From NCBI RefSeq assembly GCF_036884255.1, contig NZ_CP145605.1, positions 2,046,001-2,110,000 on the forward strand: a DNA stretch of 64,000 bases. The letters are read 5' to 3'. The DNA comes from Paenibacillus tundrae (GTDB lineage: Bacteria > Bacillota > Bacilli > Paenibacillales > Paenibacillaceae). Shown here piece after piece: positions 40,718 through 48,357 of the stretch (position 1 is its first letter; each line of letters starts with the position of its first letter). A program made the translations under genes and the position numbers. Below the pieces are notes generated by a model. The model did not search any database. It was not told the origin of the DNA and saw only the letters and a list, made by a program, of their open reading frames with translations.

Positions 40718-41386
40718 CTAACTTACCTCTTTGATCAAACCCTCGTTATTATTCCGCACATTCCCTACTGCAGAATCGACCTTGTAGGCACTCATTCCAG
40801 CAGCGTCATACGGTCTGAGTAGCCCCAGAATGCTTTCCTTATCCGAATCCTTTTTCAACCATTCCGCTTCATCCTGTGACCGAAGAATGACTGGCATTCG
40901 ATCGTGGATGTCTGACATAAGGCTATTAGGTTCTGTAGTGATGATTGTGCAAGTCGACAGCTTTCTTCCGTCCTGATCGATCCATGTATCATATAGACCA
41001 GCAAGAGAGAAGATTGAATTGTCCTTCATTAGAATCCGCATTGGTTGCTTATTCGATCCTTCTTTCTTCCACTCGTAGAATCCATTACAAGGCACAATAC
41101 ATCTTTTAGAACTAATCAGTCGCTTGAAAGCTGGTTTCTCATCTAACGTCTCAGCTCGGGCGTTGATCATCTTACTCCCGATTTTGTCATCCTTTGCCCA
41201 AGAAGGTACAAGACCCCAACGTAGTGAGCCCAATCGATTCCCTTTACTACTTCCAATGATCGTCGGAATATACTGCATTGGCGCAGCGTTAAAGTTTGGT
41301 TTGTAATCAAATCCTTCTGCAATTGACGCCATATAACGTTCCATAATGTCTTCTAGTGGATCTATTATAGTAAATCTTCCGCACAT
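40718..41386 (-). CDS. SRAP-domain protein (YedK/HMCES family)
   Basis: A 222-residue protein from ATG 41386 (AAAGGAGG eight bases upstream), so that Cys2 (MCGRF) becomes the N-terminal catalytic residue that crosslinks to abasic sites in single-stranded DNA. Other family features are NAAPMQYIPTI (about 36), RWGLVPSWAKD (about 60), NARAETLDEKPAFK (about 80), CIVPCNGFYEWKK (about 100) and MTPVI-like RMPVILRSQDE (about 165). Many phages and hosts carry it. Here it lies inside the prophage right arm. Confidence 0.93.
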   Translation of the reverse strand: MCGRFTIIDPLEDIMERYMASIAEGFDYKPNFNAAPMQYIPTIIGSSKGNRLGSLRWGLVPSWAKDDKIGSKMINARAETLDEKPAFKRLISSKRCIVPCNGFYEWKKEGSNKQPMRILMKDNSIFSLAGLYDTWIDQDGRKLSTCTIITTEPNSLMSDIHDRMPVILRSQDEAEWLKKDSDKESILGLLRPYDAAGMSAYKVDSAVGNVRNNNEGLIKEVS

Positions 41387-41392
41387 ACTCAC

Positions 41393-41601
41393 TGCCTCCT
41401 TTGAGACGATATACTATGTAATTTTACTCAAAATATTGAGATTAGAAACGGGTAATATGTGGAGTTAGTTATCCATAAAAAAATAAAAATGCAATAAATT
41501 AGATGATATTTATAGATCAGCAAGTTTATGTTTAGACATATTGTGATTTATTCTGTAATCTTCAAACAGATATACATTAAGCACAAAAAAGGGGTAGTAA
41601 G
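41393..41601. other. AT-rich intergenic region
   Basis: About 200 AT-rich bases between divergent SRAP and secreted-protein genes. TTTAGACATATTGTGATTTATTCTG contains no clear consensus promoter. AAAAAGGGGTAG near the right end is the ribosome site of the next gene. Confidence 0.4.
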
Positions 41602-42348
41602 ATGAAAAAGAAAATTAGCTTTATACTTAGTTTAGCACTATTTGTTTCAATCCTAATCCCACTTGCTTCAGTAAGTGCATACATGGGTGGACTAGCGGAT
41701 GGAAAAGTAATGATTTTAACCGACGGTAATCCATATCATCCTGCGCAAGACAGCACTTATTTAATTACTGATAGTGATGAAACTACATATTATACTATTC
41801 CTGTCGGTAAAGCGATTTCAGTCAATCTAGGTTCAAAGACAAATTTTAATTACATTCGTATTTTGGCAGACTCAAACCAATTAGCAATAAATACGTATGC
41901 TAACTCCCATGTGGCTGGAAAAAGAGTAGATGCATTATATAGTGGTGCTCCTGATGGTTCTTTAAAAGATTTAAGTATCTCAGGAATACAATACGTACAA
42001 TTGAAAAATAATTCGAATGTAGATATTAACCTTTACGAGTTTGATGTATTTACAACAGACCCTACAGTTCCAGAACCACAACCACAACCTGAGCCTGAGC
42101 CTCAACCTCAGCCAGATAGTAACAGGGCTATTATGGTCATAACAATGACAACTGGCTTGGAAAAGGAATATGACTTAAGCATGCAAGAAGTTAACAGCTT
42201 CATTGACTGGTATGAAGCGAAACAAGCGGGAAGTGGAAGGGCGTCATATGCAATTGACAAGCATGACAATAACAAAGGTCCGTTCAAGAGTCGGAAGGAT
42301 TATATCTTGTTTGATCGGGTACTGACATTTGAGGTAAGTGAATACTAA
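41602..42348 (+). CDS. Secreted prophage protein with Pro/Glu linker
   Basis: A 248-residue protein with a signal peptide (residues 1-27, cut near SVSAY). Residues 30-155 are beta-rich. A Pro-Gln-Glu linker (PEPQPQPEPEPQ) covers about 157-173. The C-terminal domain (about 176-248) has TTGLEKEYDLSMQEVNSFIDWYEAK and a KGPFKSRKDYILFDRVLTFEV end, which I associate with proteins near Paenibacillus prophages. It is the last prophage gene before the attachment junction and may modify the lysogen surface. Confidence 0.7.
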   Translation: MKKKISFILSLALFVSILIPLASVSAYMGGLADGKVMILTDGNPYHPAQDSTYLITDSDETTYYTIPVGKAISVNLGSKTNFNYIRILADSNQLAINTYANSHVAGKRVDALYSGAPDGSLKDLSISGIQYVQLKNNSNVDINLYEFDVFTTDPTVPEPQPQPEPEPQPQPDSNRAIMVITMTTGLEKEYDLSMQEVNSFIDWYEAKQAGSGRASYAIDKHDNNKGPFKSRKDYILFDRVLTFEVSEY

Positions 42349-42357
42349 AAGAGTTGG

Positions 42358-42390
42358 GGCTTCATCGGTTCAATACTGATGAAGTCTTTT
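42358..42390 (+). terminator. Terminator after secreted protein
   Basis: CTTCATC and GATGAAG with an eleven-base loop, followed by TCTTTTAA. It lies about 105 bases before the predicted right attachment site, and so would insulate the prophage from cotJC. Confidence 0.65.
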
Positions 42391-42469
42391 AATGTGGTTT
42401 TCCAAGGATGCCATTAGTCTTATCTCGATGCTAAAGTCATAAAAATAATGAATTGGCATAGCGATATGT

Positions 42470-42515
42470 TAATTTATGAACGATAACTATAGTGCACGGA
42501 AGAATTTGCTCATCT
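42470..42515. other. Predicted right prophage attachment junction (attR)
   Basis: Up to about 42493 the sequence is AT-rich and non-coding; from about 42494 (GCACGGAAGAATTTGC) it reads as cotJC codon by codon. The junction is therefore within 42490-42500. The left junction, with the matching 5' part of cotJC and a recombinase gene, should lie upstream of the window. The exact core cannot be set without it. Confidence 0.65.
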
Positions 42516-42882
42516 CGAAATGATTGCAACCATGATCTACAAGCTTACCAAAGATGTAACGGTAGAGCAGTTGGAGCAGGCAGGCTTAGATGCACATTAC
42601 GTCAATCATGATCGAGCGTTGTTCTATAATAATGCTGCAGGCGTGCCTTTCACGGCTACGTATATCCAAGCTAAAGGTGATCCGATTGCCGATCTCTATG
42701 AGGATATTGCAGCCGAGGAGAAGGCACGAGCTACTTATCAATGGTTAATCGATATGACCGATGATGTTGATCTACAAGATAGTCTGAAGTTTCTGCGTGA
42801 ACGGGAAATTGTGCATTCTCTGCGATTCCGCGAAGCTGTGGAGATCCTGAAGGATGATCGGGATACGAAGAAGATATTTTAG
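42494..42882 (+). pseudogene. cotJC: 3' two thirds of cotJC, interrupted by prophage
   Basis: A frame open from about 42496 with EEFAHLEMIATMIYKL, TATYIQAKGDPIADLYEDIAAEEKARATYQW and FLREREIVHS motifs of CotJC, a spore-coat manganese-catalase-family protein. The complete protein is about 189 residues as I remember it; the 128 residues here correspond to position 62 to the end with no gap, stop or frameshift. The break falls just before the EExxH metal-binding segment. The intact state suggests recent interruption or selection to restore the gene by excision. ATG 42520 could only give a useless fragment. Confidence 0.88.
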
Positions 42883-42918
42883 GGGTTAGGTACCGGTTAT
42901 CAGTAGATTTGAATAAAG

Positions 42919-42948
42919 AGCCACTCCTTTATATTAAGGAGTGGCTTT
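42919..42948 (+). terminator. Terminator of cotJ operon
   Basis: GCCACTCCTT pairs perfectly with AAGGAGTGGC around TATATT, followed by TTT. It is the natural end of the cotJ transcript. Confidence 0.75.
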
Positions 42949-43123
42949 GGCATTAGCGCGAGGCACCTACATATATAGAACTTACGACTAATAAACATAA
43001 ACATCTATACATCACATCGTTTGATTTAACCAAACTCATAACAATGTACAATCTTAACATGAAATTCATATAATGATAGTTAAATAGAAACATCAACAAA
43101 TGAGCAGAGGAGAGAGCCGATCA

Positions 43124-43489
43124 ATGAGCTATGAGAATGCACTTCAACGTTATATTCATGCGACAAACACACATCACTTTGAGAATGTTAACCAGTTACT
43201 ACACCCCAATGCGGTTTACTGGTTTTCAGATCAAACGTGCAAGACGACTCACGAAATTCAAAATTATTTTGAGAACTCTTGGGATACGATTAAGGATGAA
43301 GTCTACTCCATTTCAGATGTACAATGGCTAGTGACTGAAGAGAATACGGCAACATGTATCTATACATATCATTATGAGGGAGTGCTTAACGGAAAGTTTG
43401 TATCTGGCAGTGGTAGGGCAACGAATGTTTTTGTCAAAGTAAACGAAGAAGAGTGGAACATCATTCACGAACACCTCAGCAGTCTTTAG
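43124..43489 (+). CDS. SnoaL/NTF2-like small protein
   Basis: A 121-residue protein from ATG 43124 (AGAGGAGAGAG upstream; ATG 43100 also in frame). ENALQRYIHATNTHHFENVNQLLHPNAVYWFSD (in parts) begins with helices and a H-P-N-A turn as in NTF2-like folds, then ENTATCIYTYHYEGVLNGKF and GSGRATNVFVKVNEEEWNIIHEHLS strands. It fits DUF4440/SnoaL ketosteroid isomerase-like proteins, often of unknown substrate. It is a single host gene downstream of cotJC. Confidence 0.8.
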   Translation: MSYENALQRYIHATNTHHFENVNQLLHPNAVYWFSDQTCKTTHEIQNYFENSWDTIKDEVYSISDVQWLVTEENTATCIYTYHYEGVLNGKFVSGSGRATNVFVKVNEEEWNIIHEHLSSL

Positions 43490-43806
43490 CGCATCCTTAA
43501 CACATAGTCGTAGCAGTATCCCATTATGAAAATGGATCACTTTATCTAGATAATCAATTAGATTAGAGACATGAAGCAACTTATTACAAACAGGAAGGAA
43601 ACTATTTACGAGAACAGAGAACATGATCAAATAGAAACGAAATGGCAACCTTTAAACAGGGTGGATATCATTTGATTCTGTTTTACATTTTATATGTATA
43701 ATTGCTATAATAATACTTATTAAGTTAAATCAAGAATCCCCCTCAAACTTCACAGGATACTTGTACCGCTAACGCTAGACACAATACATACTTTGGGAGT
43801 GATCGG
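43490..43806. other. 317-bp intergenic region
   Basis: No supported gene. A 34-codon frame at 43571 lacks a convincing ribosome site. The interval probably contains the promoter for the next small membrane gene. Confidence 0.4.
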
Positions 43807-44046
43807 ATGACAAGAAGTGGATTTAGGAACATGCCGATGTGGTTTATACTCGTTGCAATTGCAGTGATTGTTCTCATTTCAGTCAATTTCTTTTACTTGA
43901 ATACTGCGGTTAATATGATTGCATTAACAATCTTGAATGTTGCCAACGCCATTCGATTCTGGAAGGCTGAACGGAGCGTGGCCATCGTGCTATTAATAGC
44001 AGGTGTTGCTTGTGGGCTGTATCTCATCAAGTACTTATTGAATTGA
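43807..44046 (+). CDS. Small membrane protein, two TM segments
   Basis: A 79-residue protein with GGGAGTGATCGG before ATG 43807. Two hydrophobic segments (WFILVAIAVIVLISVNFFYL and VAIVLLIAGVACGLYLIKYLL) are separated by a short loop containing TILNVANAIRFWKAERS. It is a small integral membrane protein of unknown function. A terminator follows. Confidence 0.7.
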   Translation: MTRSGFRNMPMWFILVAIAVIVLISVNFFYLNTAVNMIALTILNVANAIRFWKAERSVAIVLLIAGVACGLYLIKYLLN

Positions 44047-44077
44047 AATCTCTCAAGAAGCGCTACAAATAAAATCT

Positions 44078-44104
44078 GGTCGTCCACTTTGGCGATCTTT
44101 TTTT
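44078..44104 (+). terminator. Terminator after small membrane gene
   Basis: GGTCG and CGATC form a short stem with a ten-base loop, followed by TTTTTTTT. The stem is short, but the T-run is strong. Confidence 0.55.
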
Positions 44105-44112
44105 ATGCATAA

Positions 44113-44153
44113 TAAAAAAACAACCGCCATTGTAGTTCACCAATGAACGGTTG
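44113..44153 (-). terminator. Terminator of the KAS III operon
   Basis: CAACCG and CGGTTG with inner CATTG and CAATG form a stem about the loop TAGTTCAC. On the minus strand it is followed by a run of seven T, so it ends the minus-strand operon. Confidence 0.8.
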
Positions 44154-44180
44154 CCTTCATTATATTTAATAGTCAACTAA

Positions 44181-45173
44181 TTAATATTCAACGATCATGG
44201 CAACATTTTGCCACCCAGCACCGACAGTCCAGAACAGCACTTTGTCACCACGTTCAATCTGTCCTGAGGCAATAGCTCGGTGTAATGCAATGAATGGACT
44301 GCTCGTGGATGTATAACCGAACTCATCTCCGATGTACACCGCAATTTCATCCGCAATCCCAATGTTCGCCGATACCGCACGAATATTGGCAATAGACAGT
44401 TGAGAGAAGCAAGCGGCTTTAATTTCACTCGGTGCTATTTCATTACGCGCGAGCAACGTCCGAATAGACTCGGAAGCGGCATCTACACAGATGGAATCAT
44501 CGAAAGGTGTGAATTTCACGTGAAAAGCACCTGCGTCTACTCCGGTTTTACCCAGCTTCGCTAATCCTTCAGCAGGAAAGAGAGAGTTACCATACACACA
44601 CGTATCTGTCTGATAGATGGAGTCAATGAAACCAACACGCTGCTCCTCGCGCTCCACGATTACGGCTGCTGCAGCATCTCCGAAGTTAGCAAAGTATACT
44701 GGATCATCAGGGTTCGCATGAGGAGCTATATAATCCGAACCGATAATTAGAGCGCGGCGGATTCTTGGATTGCCTAACATCTGGCGGCTAACCTGTTCGA
44801 AGGCTGCGGTCATTCCAGCACAGTTGGCATTGCTATCGATACAGATGGTATGAGAAGCTCCGTTAATCAGACGGTGAATCATTAAGGAATTCGTAGGGAA
44901 GATGTACTCTGGTGTTTGGCTTGCATAAGCAATGAGGTCAATGTCTGCACCCGTCAGTCCAGCCTTCTCAAGAACATTGCTAGCCGCTTCGAACGCCATA
45001 CTAAGTGAGTTCTCATCCTCATTGTCAATCTTATAACGCTGATCGCGCCCAAGTGCTTTTAACAAACCACGAATATCTACACCTCTTGCATCAAAATGTT
45101 CAATATAAACGTCATTGCCCACTTTGTTTGACGGATGATAGATATCGATGTCTACAATACGAATTCCGGCCAT
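44181..45173 (-). CDS. Atypical KAS III-family enzyme
   Basis: A 330-residue thiolase-fold protein of the FabH/KAS III group. The nucleophile is C118 (DSNANCAGM). The usual catalytic His and Asn are not present: the region that holds His in FabH reads CFSQLSIANIRAV (255-267), and the GNTSAAS motif reads GYTSTSS with Y287 in place of Asn. It therefore probably does not carry out normal decarboxylative condensation; relatives of this kind transfer acyl groups to form esters or amides. It ends the minus-strand operon after the TPP enzyme, CMD-like and STAS-like genes. Confidence 0.85.
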   Translation of the reverse strand: MAGIRIVDIDIYHPSNKVGNDVYIEHFDARGVDIRGLLKALGRDQRYKIDNEDENSLSMAFEAASNVLEKAGLTGADIDLIAYASQTPEYIFPTNSLMIHRLINGASHTICIDSNANCAGMTAAFEQVSRQMLGNPRIRRALIIGSDYIAPHANPDDPVYFANFGDAAAAVIVEREEQRVGFIDSIYQTDTCVYGNSLFPAEGLAKLGKTGVDAGAFHVKFTPFDDSICVDAASESIRTLLARNEIAPSEIKAACFSQLSIANIRAVSANIGIADEIAVYIGDEFGYTSTSSPFIALHRAIASGQIERGDKVLFWTVGAGWQNVAMIVEY

Positions 45174-45224
45174 CTTCGTTCTCCTCCTGTGCGGGACGGT
45201 TTATCCAGAGCTTGTCCGCCTGGT

Positions 45225-45452
45225 ATTTTAAGTAGTTGTTCAAAAAGTCCGCTTTTGATTACGAAGGATGCCTGACTGCATCTCAGCGTCGAATATGGGA
45301 TTCAGTCGAAATAAGTGGATGCTTACGGAGCTTGTTTCCTTCGGAAACATGTAGTTGCTCACCTAGTTTGCCTACGCTCCGCTACTCCATTTCTATCTTC
45401 ACCCCATCTTCTCGGTACTGAAAACCGTCCTTTTTGAACTTGCATTTTAAGT
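45225..45452. mobile_element. MITE-like element with 9-bp target duplication
   Basis: Bases 45234-45443 are bounded by inverted ends (GTTGTTCAAAAAGTCCGC at the left; the right end read inward is GCAAGTTCAAAAAGGACGG), about 20 bases with few mismatches. Direct repeats ATTTTAAGT flank it at 45225-45233 and 45444-45452. There is no transposase frame, so it is a non-autonomous element. It lies between the STAS-like and KAS III genes in the operon. The right duplication contains the stop codon of the STAS-like gene, which is preserved. Confidence 0.75.
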
Positions 45453-45797
45453 TGTCACAGTAGATATGATTTCGAGGTTGTCCAGACCAACCGCACGGCC
45501 GAGTCGGGATAACTGCATTTTAAGAATAGAATTATTCTCAAGGGTCAGAACAATTTTTTTGTACCCGTCTTTTTTGAACATCGCGAGGCAGCCTTCAAGC
45601 AATGGCACAATATCTGGAGCAGTAACGTTCAGCTTTTTGCAATCAATATTCAAGTTATACTCTTGGGTGTTAATCGGAGCAATGGTATCTTGATACGCAG
45701 AGATCGAACGTAATCCGTCTTCCTGTGAAAATGAACCTTCTAGCTCGATGTTTAATACCTTGTTTGCTGCATCCGTTTTAAGAATAAAACTTCCCAT
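45447..45797 (-). CDS. STAS-like small protein
   Basis: A 116-residue protein. VLNIELEGSFSQEDGLRSISAYQDTIAPINTQEYNLNIDCKKLNVTAPDIVPLLEGCLAMF (visible in parts: LNIELEGSFSQEDG, YNLNIDCKKLNV, PLLEGCLAMFK) alternates strands and helices like a STAS/SpoIIAA-type fold. The phosphorylatable Ser of anti-sigma antagonists is not obvious. Such modules may scaffold or regulate partner enzymes. The MITE has inserted right after its stop. Confidence 0.65.
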   Translation of the reverse strand: MGSFILKTDAANKVLNIELEGSFSQEDGLRSISAYQDTIAPINTQEYNLNIDCKKLNVTAPDIVPLLEGCLAMFKKDGYKKIVLTLENNSILKMQLSRLGRAVGLDNLEIISTVTT

Positions 45798-45922
45798 GAT
45801 TGTTCTCTCCCTTTTAATGAGTTAAGGCTATCCCGAAGGATAATTTAACCATATTATAAAGGGATTGATGTAAGAAGATCAATAAAAAAGTCGAATCATG
45901 TATAAAGATGTAGAAAAGTGAA

Positions 45923-46291
45923 TTATTGGATTTCCTCGAGTGTCGCGAGCAAGATATTAAACGCGCTGATGATACGTGGTGCGCCAACACATGGAGCCAA
46001 ATGTAGCAGAATTCCTTTGAGTTGCTCGACGGTTATTCCAACACTCAGAGCCATCGTATAATGCACGCCCAGCTGCTCATATTGTCCCTGTGTAATTAAT
46101 GAAGAGATGATCGCAACTTCTTTCCACTGATCTGTTATCGTGGTACGTTGAAAAATATCCCCGTAGGCTGTCCCCATAATGAATTCAGCCAATTCAGGAA
46201 ACTGTTCCTTGATCGGATTCAGCGCACGTGCACCATACTCGCCAGATAACTTGGCAAAACGTTCTAATCCCTGATTTACGTGTTCACTCAT
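45923..46291 (-). CDS. Carboxymuconolactone decarboxylase-like (AhpD fold) protein
   Basis: A 122-residue protein of the CMD/AhpD-like family, with helices including FPELAEFIMGTAYGDIFQRT, WKEVAIISSLITQGQYEQL and HYTMALSVGITVEQLKGILLHLAPCVG. The AhpD CxxC redox pair is absent, so it is of the CMD type rather than a peroxidase. Its start follows the TPP enzyme stop by 11 bases, so the two are co-transcribed. Confidence 0.9.
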   Translation of the reverse strand: MSEHVNQGLERFAKLSGEYGARALNPIKEQFPELAEFIMGTAYGDIFQRTTITDQWKEVAIISSLITQGQYEQLGVHYTMALSVGITVEQLKGILLHLAPCVGAPRIISAFNILLATLEEIQ

Positions 46292-46302
46292 CGCTGTTCC
46301 TC

Positions 46303-47946
46303 CTAGTTCAAATTAAGTGTACGATGGGCTGTTGGTGGAATTTCATCACGATCCGTAAGCAGTTCAATGACCGTAACTTGATTTAATTGTTGGGCTTCCT
46401 TAAGCGCAACATTGAATTCAGCCTGCGTCTCTGCTCGGAAGGCCACTGCGCCAAGAGATTCTGCAAACTTCGCTGCATCCATTGGAACCTCGAATAATGT
46501 GCCATCGATCCGGCCTGTTGTTTTTTGCATACCTTTGAGTGCCATGTCCAATTGCTTGTTGTTCACCACGATAAAAATCACGGGGAGCTGGTTACAGACA
46601 GCGGTATTAATCTCAGTCCCTAACATCATGAAGCAGCCATCCCCTGTAATACATACGATTGTTTCTTCAGGCGCAGCTGCTTTGGCTCCGATTGCCATAC
46701 CGATGGCATTACCCATGCAAGCGAAGTAGGCATCGAATACGAAACTTCCTGGTTTCTTGACTTTGTATCGCTGAACCGCATGGAATCCGTGGCTACCATC
46801 ATCCACGAACAAGGTGTGGTCATACGGAAGGATATCGCTCATGTTCTCGAGGACAGATGCCAACGATAACTGAGATAATTCTGGAAGCGGAAGGAAGTAA
46901 TCCGCAGGTGGTAACGCTCTGTTCATTGCTTGAAGTTGTATTGTATGTTCTGTGAGGTTCCCAAGAAGGTGGTTCATATTATCTTTAAGATCGCCGGAGA
47001 TATGTAAGGTTTGTGAGTTTAGAATTTTACCAACGAAGGTAGGGTCGCTATCAAACTGGATTAGGTATGCCGGATGATTCTCTGGCTTAAGGTTACAAAT
47101 CGTCATATCACTCAAACGAGAACCTAGCACAATATATAGATCACTCTGATTCATCAGATCATCCGCATGTGGGAAACCTCCGACTCCACAAGGGCCATGA
47201 TATAACGGATGATTCCAGGCGATGGCACCTTTTCCACCAGGTGAAGTGATGACGGGAATATGAAGGAGTTCGGCAAGCTGTAACAGTTCATCATGAGCAT
47301 GTGCACGGCCAACGCCCTTGCCAGCGATAATTAATGGATGTTTGGATTGTTGAATTAAGGGGAGAACTCGGTTTAGATTAGTAACACTGATCATAGGCTC
47401 AGGCTCGGGAAGGATGATTCGGCATTGTTCCACAAGTTCGGTCTGTACATCAAACGGAAGGCAAAGATGAACAGGGCCTTTGTTTGGACCTAGTGCGATG
47501 GAGATCGCATGATTAAAAAGGGTAGCGAAGTGGTCTCCACGCTCGACAAGCTTACTGAATAATGTGGCGGGTCTGAACATCTCAGCTAGATCGGCCAAAT
47601 AAGACGAGGAATCCTGGCATTGGGGAAGTCCCAATTCTTGAATGGACTGATGTCCGGTAATAAATAGTACAGGTAGGTTGTTCGCCTTCGCATGGGCAGC
47701 GGCGGTTAATAGATTGGTTCCGCCTGGACCTGAGGTTGCAAATGCTACACCCAATCTCCCAGTCTGAAGTGCATAACCCGATGCGGCGAATCCTGAACTA
47801 GATTCATGGCGTCCAGGGATGAATTCCAGTCCATAATCGACCATCTTCAACGCAGCAGGGCAAATGGATTTTCCGATAATTCCAAAGACATGGGTCACGC
47901 CTAGATTACGCAGAGCTTCCGCTAAATAATCTGCAACGGTTCTCAT
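46303..47946 (-). CDS. TPP-dependent enzyme, acetolactate synthase-like
   Basis: A 547-residue thiamine diphosphate enzyme from ATG 47946 (GCGAGGTG five bases upstream); the frame is open further to 48012. The catalytic Glu is E48 (GRHESSSGFAASGYA). The central domain is about 190-330 and the TPP-binding motif GDGCFMMLGTEINTAVCNQLPVIFIVVNN (in parts GDGCFMML and NN at the end) lies in the C-terminal domain. It likely carries out decarboxylation or carboligation of a 2-oxo acid, but the substrate is not known. It leads the four-gene operon. Confidence 0.9.
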   Translation of the reverse strand: MRTVADYLAEALRNLGVTHVFGIIGKSICPAALKMVDYGLEFIPGRHESSSGFAASGYALQTGRLGVAFATSGPGGTNLLTAAAHAKANNLPVLFITGHQSIQELGLPQCQDSSSYLADLAEMFRPATLFSKLVERGDHFATLFNHAISIALGPNKGPVHLCLPFDVQTELVEQCRIILPEPEPMISVTNLNRVLPLIQQSKHPLIIAGKGVGRAHAHDELLQLAELLHIPVITSPGGKGAIAWNHPLYHGPCGVGGFPHADDLMNQSDLYIVLGSRLSDMTICNLKPENHPAYLIQFDSDPTFVGKILNSQTLHISGDLKDNMNHLLGNLTEHTIQLQAMNRALPPADYFLPLPELSQLSLASVLENMSDILPYDHTLFVDDGSHGFHAVQRYKVKKPGSFVFDAYFACMGNAIGMAIGAKAAAPEETIVCITGDGCFMMLGTEINTAVCNQLPVIFIVVNNKQLDMALKGMQKTTGRIDGTLFEVPMDAAKFAESLGAVAFRAETQAEFNVALKEAQQLNQVTVIELLTDRDEIPPTAHRTLNLN

Positions 47947-48357
47947 TTGGGCACCTCGCTTCATGAAATAGGTTTTTAGACCCAAAGGTCTGATTCCTTT
48001 TTTTGAGAGCAAATTACGGTATTAGGTTGTAATAGGAAATAAATGCTTGATACTAGGAAGAGTATCTTTTTTTGTGGTTTTTTGTCAATAGATTTTTAAG
48101 ATTATTAATTTTTGATTCTTAGGCTGGTAGCGCTTAAAGTCTTACTACAACTCACAAAAAAATATAGTAAAATATAACTGGAACAAAATACCTATTATTT
48201 TCTAATTACATTTAATGTAAAATAATGACTTAAAATGATGGTTTTCAACTGAATTAAACAGAAAAATAAGAGCGAGGCTTCACTTTTCGTATCTACGCAA
48301 AAAGGAGTGGCGCTGTATCACTTTCTGGTATACTAGAATTCGATTGGAGTGAACTCA
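47947..48357. other. Divergent regulatory region
   Basis: Non-coding, AT-rich, between the TPP operon and the oxidoreductase gene. It holds the minus-strand promoter, an AGACC...GGTCT hairpin near 47990, a plus-strand TGGTATACT extended -10 at about 48326-48334 and a weak cre-like TGGTAGCGCTTAAA near 48124. Confidence 0.5.
48049..48088 (-). promoter_or_regulatory. Promoter and operator for the TPP-enzyme operon
   Basis: On the minus strand, TTGACA (48083-48088) and GATACT (48061-48066) with a 16-base spacer make a sigma-A-like promoter. The dyad GATACT...AGTATC (48049-48066) overlaps the -10 and is a likely repressor site. Confidence 0.65.

Larger units (their letters stand above)
1..42493. 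mobile_element. PBSX/skin-like contractile-tail prophage, left end outside window
   Basis: A continuous set of phage genes runs from a recT tail to an amidase in the order of PBSX and skin-type prophages: replication, ArpU regulator, terminase, portal, capsid, sheath, tube, tape measure, baseplate, fibre, lysis. The right limit is placed where the sequence abruptly becomes the 3' part of cotJC. No integrase, repressor or left attachment site is in the window; they should lie upstream. All structural genes are open and unbroken, so the element may still make particles. AT-rich cargo genes interrupt the phage core at 5.8-6.8, 7.4-14.5 and 25.3-26.3 kb and at the right arm. Confidence 0.93.

Noticed and set aside
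42520-42882. 120-residue protein starting at ATG 42520 taken as a separate gene
   Set aside because: Homology to CotJC continues upstream of this ATG in frame without a ribosome site, so it is the interrupted end of cotJC, not an independent gene.
43571-43675. 34-codon frame starting MKQLITN
   Set aside because: The upstream sequence GATTAGAGAC is a poor ribosome site, and nothing in the peptide suggests function.
46412-46729. 105-codon plus-strand frame opposite the TPP enzyme
   Set aside because: It is a mirror of a conserved TPP-binding coding region with no ribosome site.
48118-48135. cre-like catabolite repression site TGGTAGCGCTTAAA
   Set aside because: It has at least two mismatches at conserved positions, so it is mentioned only as weak.
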